NCBI GenBank assembly: GCA_958436045.1
Contig: CAUBIP010000003.1
Coordinates: 1-40,895, forward strand
Direction: 5' to 3'
Origin: an uncultured Oscillospiraceae bacterium
GTDB lineage: Bacteria > Bacillota > Clostridia > Oscillospirales > Oscillospiraceae
DNA: 40,895 nt
In this document: one piece after another, positions 32,731 to 39,292 of the stretch
Layout: each line of letters starts with the position of its first letter
Numbering within the stretch: position 1 is the first letter of the stretch
Program-made: the position numbers and the translations under genes
The notes under the pieces: model-generated
The model's database searches: none
What the model was told of the DNA's origin: nothing
What the model saw: only the letters and a program-made list of their open reading frames with translations

Positions 32731-33632
32731 TGCAGTTCCTCCAAAGTTTTGGCCAAGCTCTCCGCGTCCTCGACGTGCAGCGTTTTGGCCGTGCTGTCGG
32801 TCTTCTGGATCAGGCCGCACAGCGTTTTGCCGGGGCCGAGCTCAATAAATGTGTCGATCCCCTGCTCCCGCATATGGACGATGATCTGCTTCCAGCGGAC
32901 CGGACTGCAGATCTGCCGGGTCAGAAGATCCCGGTAGTCCCCGGCGTAGGGGCGGGCGGTGTAATCAGAATAGAGCTGCACCCGCGGCTCCCGCAGCGCC
33001 GCGTCCTGCAGCACTTGGGAGAAGCCGACGGCAGCGGCGGTCATATACGGCGAGTGGAAGCCGCCGCTGACCTTCAAGGGGATCAGGCGGCCGCCGGCCT
33101 GCTTGACATCATCGGCCAGAAGCTTGAGCTCCTCCCGGGTGCCTGCCACGGCAACCTGGCCGGGGCAGTTGTAGTTGACAGGGTAAATATGCTCGTACCC
33201 GGCGCAGAGATATTCCACCGTGGCGTCCTCCAGCTTGACGACGGCGCCCATGCCGCAGTCAGACTGGCTGGCCGCCTGGTGCATCAGTTCACCACGGCGG
33301 CAGACAAGGTGGAAACCGTCCTCCAGCGTGACGGCGCCGGTATAGGTCAGCGCGGCGATCTCGCCCAGGGAGAACCCGGCGGCGCACTGGCAGGGGATGG
33401 CCTGTAGCGCGGCGGCCGCGGCCAGCTCGACGGCGAACATGCACGGCTGGGTGATGTCCGTCCGGGCCAGGTCCTCGGGCTTGGCAGAAAAGCACTGGTC
33501 CAGCGTGCCGGGGCGCAGCTGCTCCAGCCGGTCTAAAACGGCGGCGCTGGCGGCATTGCGCTCATAGAGGGAGCGGCCCATGCCGGGGTACTGTGCGCCT
33601 TGCCCGGCAAAGACAAAGGCTATTTGATCCAT
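32724..33632 (-). CDS. fabD: malonyl-CoA:ACP transacylase
   Basis: 302 residues. FVFAGQGAQYPGMG at the N-terminus, nucleophile Ser88 in GFSLGE (GxSxG) and the catalytic His in GGFHSPYM (about 197). Loads malonyl onto ACP. ATG 33632 lies inside the end of fabK, a 13-nt overlap. Confidence 0.95.
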   Translation of the reverse strand: MDQIAFVFAGQGAQYPGMGRSLYERNAASAAVLDRLEQLRPGTLDQCFSAKPEDLARTDITQPCMFAVELAAAAALQAIPCQCAAGFSLGEIAALTYTGAVTLEDGFHLVCRRGELMHQAASQSDCGMGAVVKLEDATVEYLCAGYEHIYPVNYNCPGQVAVAGTREELKLLADDVKQAGGRLIPLKVSGGFHSPYMTAAAVGFSQVLQDAALREPRVQLYSDYTARPYAGDYRDLLTRQICSPVRWKQIIVHMREQGIDTFIELGPGKTLCGLIQKTDSTAKTLHVEDAESLAKTLEELQC

Positions 33633-34564
33633 TGCACTGCCCCCTTTAAAATCGGCTCCGCACCCTGCATGACCTCGCGAATGATCTCCGCGGCGGGCTG
33701 CTCTTTTTTGACCATGGCAGCGATCTGCCCTGCCAGGAAGCAGCCGTTTTGCACGTCGCCCTCCTGGACGGCCTTGCGCAGCGCGCCGGTCGTCATGGCC
33801 TCCAGCTCCTCGTCAGATGTCTGGGCGTACTCCGCTTCTGTATAACGGCGCATCAGCGGTGTCCGCAGGCTGCGGACAGGATGGCCCAGGCGCTTGCCGG
33901 TGACGGTCGTGGCCAGGTCGCCTGCCTTGAAGAGCTTTTCTTTATAAGTCGGATGGATGCTGCACTCCGTGGCAGACAAAAAGCGGGTGCCCAGCTGCAC
34001 ACCGCAGGCGCCCAGCATAAAGGCGGCCGCCACGCCGCGGCCGTCGGCGATGCCACCGGCGGCGATGACTGGCAGCTCCGTCGCGTCGCAGACCTGCGGC
34101 ACGAGGACCATCGTCGTCAATTCGCCCACATGGCCGCCGCTCTCGCCGCCCTCGGCGATCAGGGCGGTGGCCCCGACCCGGGTCATCAGCTTCGCCATGG
34201 CGACGGACGCCACGACGGGGATGACCTGGATCCCAGCGTCCTTCCATAGGGGCATATACTTGGCCGGATTACCTGCGCCGGTCGTGACGACGGCGACTTT
34301 TTCCTCCGCCACGACTTGGGCGACCGCATCGGCAAAGGGGCTCATGAGCATAATATTTACGCCGAAGGGCTTGCCCGTCTCAGCCGCCGCGATGCGGATC
34401 TGCTGGCGGACATAGTCCGCCGGGGCGTTGCCCGCCGCGACGATGCCGAGTCCGCCGCCGTTGGAGACCGCCGCGGCCAGCTTGCCGTCGGCGATCCAGG
34501 CCATGCCGCCCTGGAAGATGGGGTATTCGATCCCCAGAAGGCTACAAAGCTTTGATCTCAGCAT
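33620..34564 (-). CDS. fabK: enoyl-ACP reductase II (flavin-dependent)
   Basis: 314 residues from ATG 34564, which overlaps the acpP stop as TGATG. FMN-binding nitronate monooxygenase-like barrel: YPIFQGGMAWIADGKLAAAVSNGGGLG, EGGESGGHVGE and IAAGGIADGRGVAAAFMLGACGVQLGTRF. It reduces trans-2-enoyl-ACP and replaces FabI, a Firmicutes trait associated with triclosan tolerance. Confidence 0.93.
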   Translation of the reverse strand: MLRSKLCSLLGIEYPIFQGGMAWIADGKLAAAVSNGGGLGIVAAGNAPADYVRQQIRIAAAETGKPFGVNIMLMSPFADAVAQVVAEEKVAVVTTGAGNPAKYMPLWKDAGIQVIPVVASVAMAKLMTRVGATALIAEGGESGGHVGELTTMVLVPQVCDATELPVIAAGGIADGRGVAAAFMLGACGVQLGTRFLSATECSIHPTYKEKLFKAGDLATTVTGKRLGHPVRSLRTPLMRRYTEAEYAQTSDEELEAMTTGALRKAVQEGDVQNGCFLAGQIAAMVKKEQPAAEIIREVMQGAEPILKGAVQWIK

Positions 34565-34782
34565 CACATTTTTGCCTCAATGTACCGGACCAGGTCTCCG
34601 ACTGTTTCGACTCGCTGGTCCAGCTCGATCTCCTTGCCCAGCTTGTCCTCCAGGTTCATCAGCATTTCGACGGTATCGAGAGAGTCGATGCCCAGGTCCT
34701 GGAAGGACGTCTCCATGGTGACCTCGGAAGGGTCACAGTCGTTCCGCTCTGCGATGAGCTCTGCAATTGCTTCGAATACCAT
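34564..34782 (-). CDS. acpP: acyl carrier protein
   Basis: 72 residues from ATG 34782 (SD GGAGG, 8 nt). Four-helix ACP with phosphopantetheine attachment Ser34 in LGIDSLDTVEM. First gene of the operon, behind a leader of about 165 nt with a palindromic operator. A longer upstream frame in the leader is not used. Confidence 0.94.
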   Translation of the reverse strand: MVFEAIAELIAERNDCDPSEVTMETSFQDLGIDSLDTVEMLMNLEDKLGKEIELDQRVETVGDLVRYIEAKM

Positions 34783-34842
34783 AATCAATACCTCCAAATT
34801 TTTGATTGTAATGCCCATACCGGGATGCCCGGCAGGCAATAA

Positions 34843-34857
34843 GTTATCACCGATAAC
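34843..34857. promoter_or_regulatory. leader operator copy, GTTATC-N3-GATAAC
   Basis: Perfect palindrome GTTATCACCGATAAC inside the acpP leader, about 93-107 nt after the predicted transcription start. Same arms as the operator at 34932-34946. Confidence 0.6.
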
Positions 34858-34931
34858 CAACAAAACAGAAAAAAGGAATGCCGCCTGGATGCGGCAGCGG
34901 CAGCAGGTGAGCTGCGGCAAAGTACAGATGG

Positions 34932-34946
34932 GTTATCATTGATAAC
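34932..34946. promoter_or_regulatory. promoter-proximal operator, GTTATC-N3-GATAAC
   Basis: Perfect palindrome GTTATCATTGATAAC covering about +3 to +17 of the predicted fab transcript. Centre-to-centre distance to the leader copy is 89 bp, which would suit looping or double blocking by one regulator. Different from known FapR, FabT and FabR consensus sequences. Confidence 0.65.
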
Positions 34947-34955
34947 TTTTTCCCT

Positions 34956-34984
34956 ACTATACTGCCTTTTTACGGGCGTGTCAA
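34956..34984 (-). promoter_or_regulatory. main promoter of the fab/acc operon
   Basis: Minus-strand TTGACA (34979-34984), 17-bp spacer, TATAGT (34956-34961), predicted start near 34949. Near-consensus vegetative promoter. Confidence 0.8.
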
Positions 34985-35032
34985 TAGGCAATTCTCGCTT
35001 TTCGGTTATTTCGTGGAATGCGGCAAAACGGT

Positions 35033-35080
35033 TTGACTTTCTGCGGAAAAACCGGTAAAATAACACTATTATCATTAGTG
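35033..35080 (+). promoter_or_regulatory. promoter and palindrome of the TetR-family gene
   Basis: TTGACT (35033-35038), 17-bp spacer, TAAAAT (35056-35061). The palindrome CACTA-N7-TAGTG (35064-35080) covers the predicted start near 35068, suggesting autorepression. It contains TTATCATT, also present in the fab operator at 34933-34940. Confidence 0.65.
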
Positions 35081-35090
35081 GAGAAGAACG

Positions 35091-35681
35091 ATGGAACACA
35101 GGATGCGGCAAAAAAAGCAGCAGCGGCCCCTGCGGGAGCGGCTGCTGGAGGCTGGGGTGGAGGAGCTGCAGCGATACGGGTTCGAAAATTTTTCGGTGCG
35201 CCGGATCGCGTCCCAATGCGGCGTTTCCTGCGCGGCGCCCTACAAGCACTTTGCGGACAAGCAGACATTTATTTCAGCAATTTTTGAGTATATCAACAAG
35301 CAGTGGATCCTCCGGCAGAATGTGGTCCTGCAAAACTGCCAGGGGCCGACGCGAAAGAAGATCCTGGAGCTCAGCATGGAATACGTGCGTTTTTTGGTTG
35401 AGCACGCCCAGTTCCGCTCCATTATTATGATGAAATATGACGATACGGACGAGAAATTCTCCACCCTGCGCCACAAGCTGACCCGGCAGACCTATATCCT
35501 GGTGCACCGCTACTGCAAGGAGGTCGATATGCCGCCGGAGGTGCGGCACAGAAAGCTCTTTGTCGTGCGCTCGCTGATCTACGGCGCGGCGTTGATGTTC
35601 GACAACGGCGAATTGGAGTATACAGAGGAGAACGTCCAGATGGTCGCCCGGTGCATTGACCGGGAGTTTGATTTGCCATAA
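35091..35681 (+). CDS. TetR/AcrR-family transcriptional regulator
   Basis: 196 residues. N-terminal TetR helix-turn-helix (about 12-58) with NFSVRRIASQCGVSCAAPYKHFADKQTFISAIFEYI; the C-terminal ligand domain is of the WHG/TetR_C_33-like kind (EYVRFLVEHAQFRSIIMMK). ATG 35091 follows GGAG. Divergent from the fatty acid operon with a 308-bp region holding two promoters and three palindromes. It is the natural candidate regulator of that operon, perhaps sensing acyl-CoA or acyl-ACP, but this is inference. Confidence 0.88.
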   Translation: MEHRMRQKKQQRPLRERLLEAGVEELQRYGFENFSVRRIASQCGVSCAAPYKHFADKQTFISAIFEYINKQWILRQNVVLQNCQGPTRKKILELSMEYVRFLVEHAQFRSIIMMKYDDTDEKFSTLRHKLTRQTYILVHRYCKEVDMPPEVRHRKLFVVRSLIYGAALMFDNGELEYTEENVQMVARCIDREFDLP

Positions 35682-35745
35682 CGCGACGGGTAAAATTGTA
35701 GCCCGGCGGGCAAGCTAGCGCTGGACGGAGAAGGAGGAGACCGGG

Positions 35746-36618
35746 ATGCAGCAGAAGCATTTGAATTTTTTTGCGGACTTTTTACTGGACCTGGGCGGCG
35801 CGGTGCTCTATTCCATCGGCATCGGACTGTTTGCGCAGAACGCGGGCTTTGCGCCCGGCGGCATTTCCGGTCTGGCGCTGCTGTTCTATCACCTCTGGAA
35901 GCTGCCGGTGGGTTTGGCCACATTTTTGATGAATATCCCCTTGGTAATCCTGAGCTATCGCTATGTGGGGCGGCGTTTTTTGCTGCGGTCGCTGCGCAGC
36001 GTAATTTTGTGTACGATCCTGCTGGACGTGGTCTTTGTGCATATCCCGGTTTATTCGGGCAACCAGCTGCTGGCGGCGCTGTTTTCCGGCGTCTTCGTCG
36101 GCGCGGGGATGGCAATCTTCTATATGCGCGGCTCGTCCTCCGGCGGGGCGGACCTGCTGACCATGACAATCAAGGTGACAAAGCCGTATCTTTCCATTGG
36201 ATTTGTCACGATGGCGATCGACTTCGTCATCATCTGCCTGGGCTGGCCGGTCTTTGGCAGTATTGACGCGGTGCTCTACGGCGTCGCTTCGACGGCGGCG
36301 ACTTCTATTGTGCTGGACCGCATCCTGAACGGTGCCAGCATGGGCAAGCTGATTTTTATCATTACAGAAAAGGGCGACGAGATTGCCAAGGAGATCGACG
36401 CCCAGTCCCAACGAGGGGCGACGCGGCTCCAGGCCCGGGGTTGCTACACCGGGACGGAGAAGGAGGTCATTCTCTGCGCCTGCGCCAATGCGGAGGCTCA
36501 TAAGATCCGTACGGCATCCTTCCGGCTGGACCCGAATGCATTTATCATCGTCTCCCAGACCAATGAGATCTTCGGCGCGGGTTTTATCTCTCCGGACCAG
36601 ACGACAGCGTTTTTATAG
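35746..36618 (+). CDS. YitT family membrane protein
   Basis: 290 residues. Five to six membrane helices of the YitT_membrane domain (about 15-200, with GFAPGGISGLALLF and GSSSGGADLLTM) followed by a cytosolic DUF2179 domain (about 220-290, GATRLQARGCYTGTEKEVILCA). Function unproven; relatives are proposed transporters. SD GGAGGAGA. It follows the TetR gene by 64 bp, so co-transcription is possible. Confidence 0.9.
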   Translation: MQQKHLNFFADFLLDLGGAVLYSIGIGLFAQNAGFAPGGISGLALLFYHLWKLPVGLATFLMNIPLVILSYRYVGRRFLLRSLRSVILCTILLDVVFVHIPVYSGNQLLAALFSGVFVGAGMAIFYMRGSSSGGADLLTMTIKVTKPYLSIGFVTMAIDFVIICLGWPVFGSIDAVLYGVASTAATSIVLDRILNGASMGKLIFIITEKGDEIAKEIDAQSQRGATRLQARGCYTGTEKEVILCACANAEAHKIRTASFRLDPNAFIIVSQTNEIFGAGFISPDQTTAFL

Positions 36619-36640
36619 GAAAAAGCGCATTGCAAAAGCA

Positions 36641-36738
36641 AAAAAATCGCTTGCCGCAAAAAGCGGCAAGCGTTCGGCGCGCCCGCGCGGGCGCATGGGA
36701 TCGCTGCTCGGTATTGGATAAGCTGTAATGCCAGTATA
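36641..36738 (-). ncRNA. candidate small RNA between the YitT and PAP2 genes
   Basis: Minus-strand extended -10 TGCTATACT (TATACT 36733-36738), predicted start near 36726. About 55 nt further lies a perfect 10-bp hairpin CGCTTGCCGC/GCGGCAAGCG (36648-36672, 5-nt loop) followed by ATTTTTT on the minus strand. The transcript of about 85 nt would also contain the 16-bp palindrome 36679-36694. No minus-strand gene uses this terminator. The -35 is poor. Confidence 0.35.
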
Positions 36739-36812
36739 GCAGCCCCACGGCACAATTGCTGTCGGATCCCGGCGGCGAGAAAAATTTTTTATATGCAAAG
36801 GAACAAGCAGTG

Positions 36813-37376
36813 ATGGATTGGATAACGACATGGGATTTTGCCATTCTGGACTGGATTCAGGCCCATCTGCGTTGCGGTGCGGCGGATCAGTTTTTTTCGA
36901 CGATAACACACCTGGCGGACGGCGGCGTATTCTGGATCCTGCTGGCAGTAGTCCTGCTGGTGATTCCGAAGACCCGGCGGTTTGGCTTAGCCCTGGCCCT
37001 GGCCCTAGTGCTGGATGGCATTTTCTGCAACGGCCTGCTCAAGCCGCTTATCGCCCGGGCGCGGCCCTATCAGCTGCACCCAGGGGTGCAGCTGCTGATC
37101 GCGCCGCCGTCGGATTACTCCTTCCCCTCGGGCCATGCGGCGGTCTCCTTTGCCGCGGCGGCGGCGCTGGGAGCCAGCCATGCCAAGGCGTGGGGCTGGA
37201 GTCTGGCGCTGGCGATTCTGCTGGCCCTTTCGCGGCTCTATCTATATGTACATTACCCGACGGATATCCTGGCCGGTGCGCTGGTCGGTACCCTGGCCGG
37301 GCTGGCCGGTGCGGCGCTGGCAAAGCGTCTGCCCCCGCGCCGGGCGAAAAAAGAGCAGCTTGACGTGGCCGACTGA
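36813..37376 (+). CDS. PAP2-family membrane phosphatase
   Basis: 187 residues from ATG 36813 (SD AAAGGA); an in-frame ATG at 36756 has no SD. Six-helix type 2 phosphatidic acid phosphatase with all three motifs: KPLIARARP (77-85), PSGH (105-108) and SRxxxxxHxxxD (Ser140, Arg141, His147, Asp151). Acts on lipid phosphates at the outer membrane face: undecaprenyl diphosphate, phosphatidylglycerol phosphate or phosphatidate. Confidence 0.9.
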   Translation: MDWITTWDFAILDWIQAHLRCGAADQFFSTITHLADGGVFWILLAVVLLVIPKTRRFGLALALALVLDGIFCNGLLKPLIARARPYQLHPGVQLLIAPPSDYSFPSGHAAVSFAAAAALGASHAKAWGWSLALAILLALSRLYLYVHYPTDILAGALVGTLAGLAGAALAKRLPPRRAKKEQLDVAD

Positions 37377-37411
37377 CCCGGCCAGGCGACGAGCAATCAG
37401 AACAATCAAAG

Positions 37412-37458
37412 AAAACGCCGCCTCCGCACTGTCCCAACGGTGCAGAGGCGGCGTTTTT
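37412..37458. terminator. bidirectional terminator
   Basis: Arms 37412-37429 and 37440-37458: AAAACGCCGCCTC pairs with GAGGCGGCGTTTT, plus GCAC/GTGC next to the loop. Flanking A and T tracts serve the converging PAP2 and KFGDG-protein genes. Confidence 0.85.
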
Positions 37459-37816
37459 ATTCTGCTTTGGGGGCCTGGGCAGATGTTTTCCGGGTGGTGG
37501 CGCGTTTTGCGGCAGCGCTTTTTTTCTTTAAGGCCAGAGCGGCCTGCTTTGCTGCAGCACGCCGTGCTTCCTCGGCTTGGGCCTGCGCCAGGCGAGCGGC
37601 TTGCCGGGCTGCGTCCCGCTCCTGCAGCAGTTGCTGCATCTTACGCTGCTGCACTGGGTCACAGAGGGTGAGGAAGGCGGCGAAGGCATCGGGGTAGAGA
37701 AAATGCTTCTCCCCGAAGGGGGCCGTGAACGCGACGGTAACGCAGGTCTCTGCCTGCTGGACGATCTCGCCGTCGCCAAACTTGGCGTGGTGTACTTGCT
37801 GATATAAAAGTTCCGT
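37457..37816 (-). CDS. small protein with HAKFGDG motif and Lys/Ala tail, apparent ACG start
   Basis: Proposed 119 residues beginning ELLYQQVHHAKFGDGEIV after the initiator. A small beta-barrel (tudor/SH3-like) region (about 1-45) contains TVAFTAPFGEKHFLYPDAFAAFL, followed by a helical stretch (VQQRKMQQLLQERDAARQAA) and an Ala/Lys/Arg-rich tail likely to bind nucleic acid. AAAGGAG (37823-37829) lies 6 nt before ACG (37816-37814); no ATG, GTG or TTG is in frame at a usable distance. Alternatives are GTG 37852 or GTG 38041, both without SD. Function unknown. Confidence 0.55.
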   Translation of the reverse strand, partial: TELLYQQVHHAKFGDGEIVQQAETCVTVAFTAPFGEKHFLYPDAFAAFLTLCDPVQQRKMQQLLQERDAARQAARLAQAQAEEARRAAAKQAALALKKKSAAAKRATTRKTSAQAPKAE

Positions 37817-37850
37817 GGGGTGCTCCTTTCTGAAAACGGGGATAATGAGC

Positions 37851-37875
37851 ACCGGCAACGGGGGCCGTTGCCGGT
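37851..37875. repeat. 11-bp perfect hairpin upstream of the KFGDG-protein gene
   Basis: Arms ACCGGCAACGG/CCGTTGCCGGT around GGG, followed on the plus strand by TTTCG. On the minus strand it lies in the leader just upstream of the Shine-Dalgarno sequence, so it may modulate initiation. Confidence 0.5.
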
Positions 37876-37943
37876 TTTCGCACGTTGGGGCAAGCGCATT
37901 GGCTTCAATGGCGGTGCCAAGCACCGCACGCGCGAGAACGCGC

Positions 37944-38060
37944 AAAAACCGGCAAGGCCGATTTTTATTGTTGCTGCAAGCGCAGCACTGTACCACACGC
38001 GGTGGCGTGCCAATGCAGGCAATGGCGTTGGCGGTAGGCACAGGGAAAGATCTGACAAGA
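37944..38060 (-). promoter_or_regulatory. structured leader RNA with terminator-like hairpin
   Basis: Minus-strand transcript from the promoter at 38063-38091 would carry several local helices (GATC/GATC, GCCAA/TTGGC, GCTGC-GCTT-GCAGC) and, at 37944-37966, a 10-bp stem with one G-U pair ending in TTTTT. This could be an attenuator or the end of a separate small RNA of about 115 nt. The gene-free stretch 37876-38333 otherwise holds only the promoters listed here. Confidence 0.35.
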
Positions 38061-38062
38061 TC

Positions 38063-38091
38063 ATTATAGCGGAGAAAAATTAAAAATGTAA
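38063..38091 (-). promoter_or_regulatory. promoter of the KFGDG-protein leader
   Basis: Minus-strand TTACAT (38086-38091), 17-bp spacer, TATAAT (38063-38068). Confidence 0.6.
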
Positions 38092-38156
38092 GGAAAATTT
38101 CCCGTAGAACCTGGAAAAAATAAGCTAGCCTGGCATCTGCCGCCGGGCATGTTAAC

Positions 38157-38233
38157 GAAAATGAATGAAAATTATAATTTTTGACTGAATTTGATCGAAA
38201 CGACTTGACAACAGAAAAACGATATGGTAATTT
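38157..38233 (+). promoter_or_regulatory. promoter of the fructose operon with upstream A-rich repeats
   Basis: TTGACA (38205-38210), 17-bp spacer, TAATTT (38228-38233). Upstream, GAAAAT occurs twice 10 bp apart (38157-38162 and 38167-38172), with further GA(A/T)-type repeats up to the -35. Such phased repeats resemble DeoR-family operators such as those of FruR, but no regulator gene is in the window. Leader of about 95 nt before fruK. Confidence 0.6.
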
Positions 38234-38333
38234 AGTGATAACAGAAAGAAACAGTCATAAAACGTCAAATTAAAGCAAAGGAAACACGCCAAAGCTGCCG
38301 GATGGCGGCGGCGCGGAGAGGAGTGAAGCAGCT

Positions 38334-39281
38334 ATGATCTATACCGTGACGCTGAACCCGGCGGTGGACTATGTTGTGCATGTCCCGGCGCTGATCCAGG
38401 GGCAGATTCTGCGCAGCACCCGGGAGCAGGTCTTTTTCGGCGGCAAGGGCGTTAATGTTTCCAGCGTTTTGCACACGTTGGGCGTTGCATCCGTCGCCAC
38501 GGGCTTTTTGGCCGGGTTTACTGGGCAGGCCATCGAGGCGGAGCTGGCGCGGCAGGGCATTGGGACGGATTTTGTCTTCCTGCCGGACGGCTTTACCCGC
38601 ATCAATCTGAAGCTTCGTACCGGCGTGGAGACGGATATCAACGGCGGCGGCCCGGTGATCGGCCCGGCAGACCTGGCGGCACTGGAGGAAAAACTGACGC
38701 GTCTGCAGGCCGGGGACATTGCGGTCCTGGCGGGGAGTGTACCATTGTCGCTGGCGGGCGATCCGTATGCAGACCTGATGGCGCATCTTGCCGGTCGGGG
38801 GCTGCGCTTTGTGGTCGATACCACAGGCGCGCAGCTGCGCAGTGTCCTGCCGCTTCAGCCGTTTTTGGTCAAGCCAAACGGGCAGGAGTTGGGCGAGCTC
38901 TTTGGTGTGCGCATCGCGTCGGCGGCGGAGGCGGCTAAGTATGCTACCCGGCTGCAGGAGCTGGGGGCCCGGAACGTTTTGGTCTCCCTGGGCGCGCAGG
39001 GGGCGGTATTGGCGGACGAGACCGGGCGCATCTGGCAGCAGCCCGCCTGCCGGGGCGAGACGGTGAACACCGTTGGCGCAGGGGACTCCATGGTGGCGGG
39101 CTTCCTGGCAGGCTTTGCGCAGACTGGCAGCTACCAAGAAGCGCTCCGCTTGGGCACAGCCTGCGGCAGTGCGACGGCCTTTTGTGAGGGCCTGGCTGCG
39201 GCGGCGCAGATCCACGCGCTGCAAAAGGCCCTGGCCCCGACGCAGAAATTGGAAAAACCGGAAGGATCCGCTGTGAAGTAG
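38334..39281 (+). CDS. fruK: 1-phosphofructokinase
   Basis: 315 residues, PfkB/ribokinase family. MIYTVTLNPAVDY at the start, FFGGKGVNVS (34-43), and GAGDSMVAGF with catalytic Asp251. Adjacent PTS IIABC fructose gene makes fructose-1-phosphate the substrate, converted to fructose-1,6-bisphosphate. ATG 38334 behind AGAGGAG. Confidence 0.93.
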   Translation: MIYTVTLNPAVDYVVHVPALIQGQILRSTREQVFFGGKGVNVSSVLHTLGVASVATGFLAGFTGQAIEAELARQGIGTDFVFLPDGFTRINLKLRTGVETDINGGGPVIGPADLAALEEKLTRLQAGDIAVLAGSVPLSLAGDPYADLMAHLAGRGLRFVVDTTGAQLRSVLPLQPFLVKPNGQELGELFGVRIASAAEAAKYATRLQELGARNVLVSLGAQGAVLADETGRIWQQPACRGETVNTVGAGDSMVAGFLAGFAQTGSYQEALRLGTACGSATAFCEGLAAAAQIHALQKALAPTQKLEKPEGSAVK

Positions 39282-39292
39282 GAGGTTGCAAG

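Noticed and set aside
36679..36694. 16-bp palindrome GCGCCCGCGCGGGCGC as a recombination or attachment site
   Set aside because: A single GC-only palindrome with no integrase gene, direct repeats or other mobile signs nearby; it is more simply part of the putative RNA structure.
37853..38041. Extension of the KFGDG protein upstream to GTG 38041
   Set aside because: No Shine-Dalgarno is present, the translated stretch is Cys-rich and unlike the rest of the protein, and it overlaps a region with promoter-proximal hairpins.
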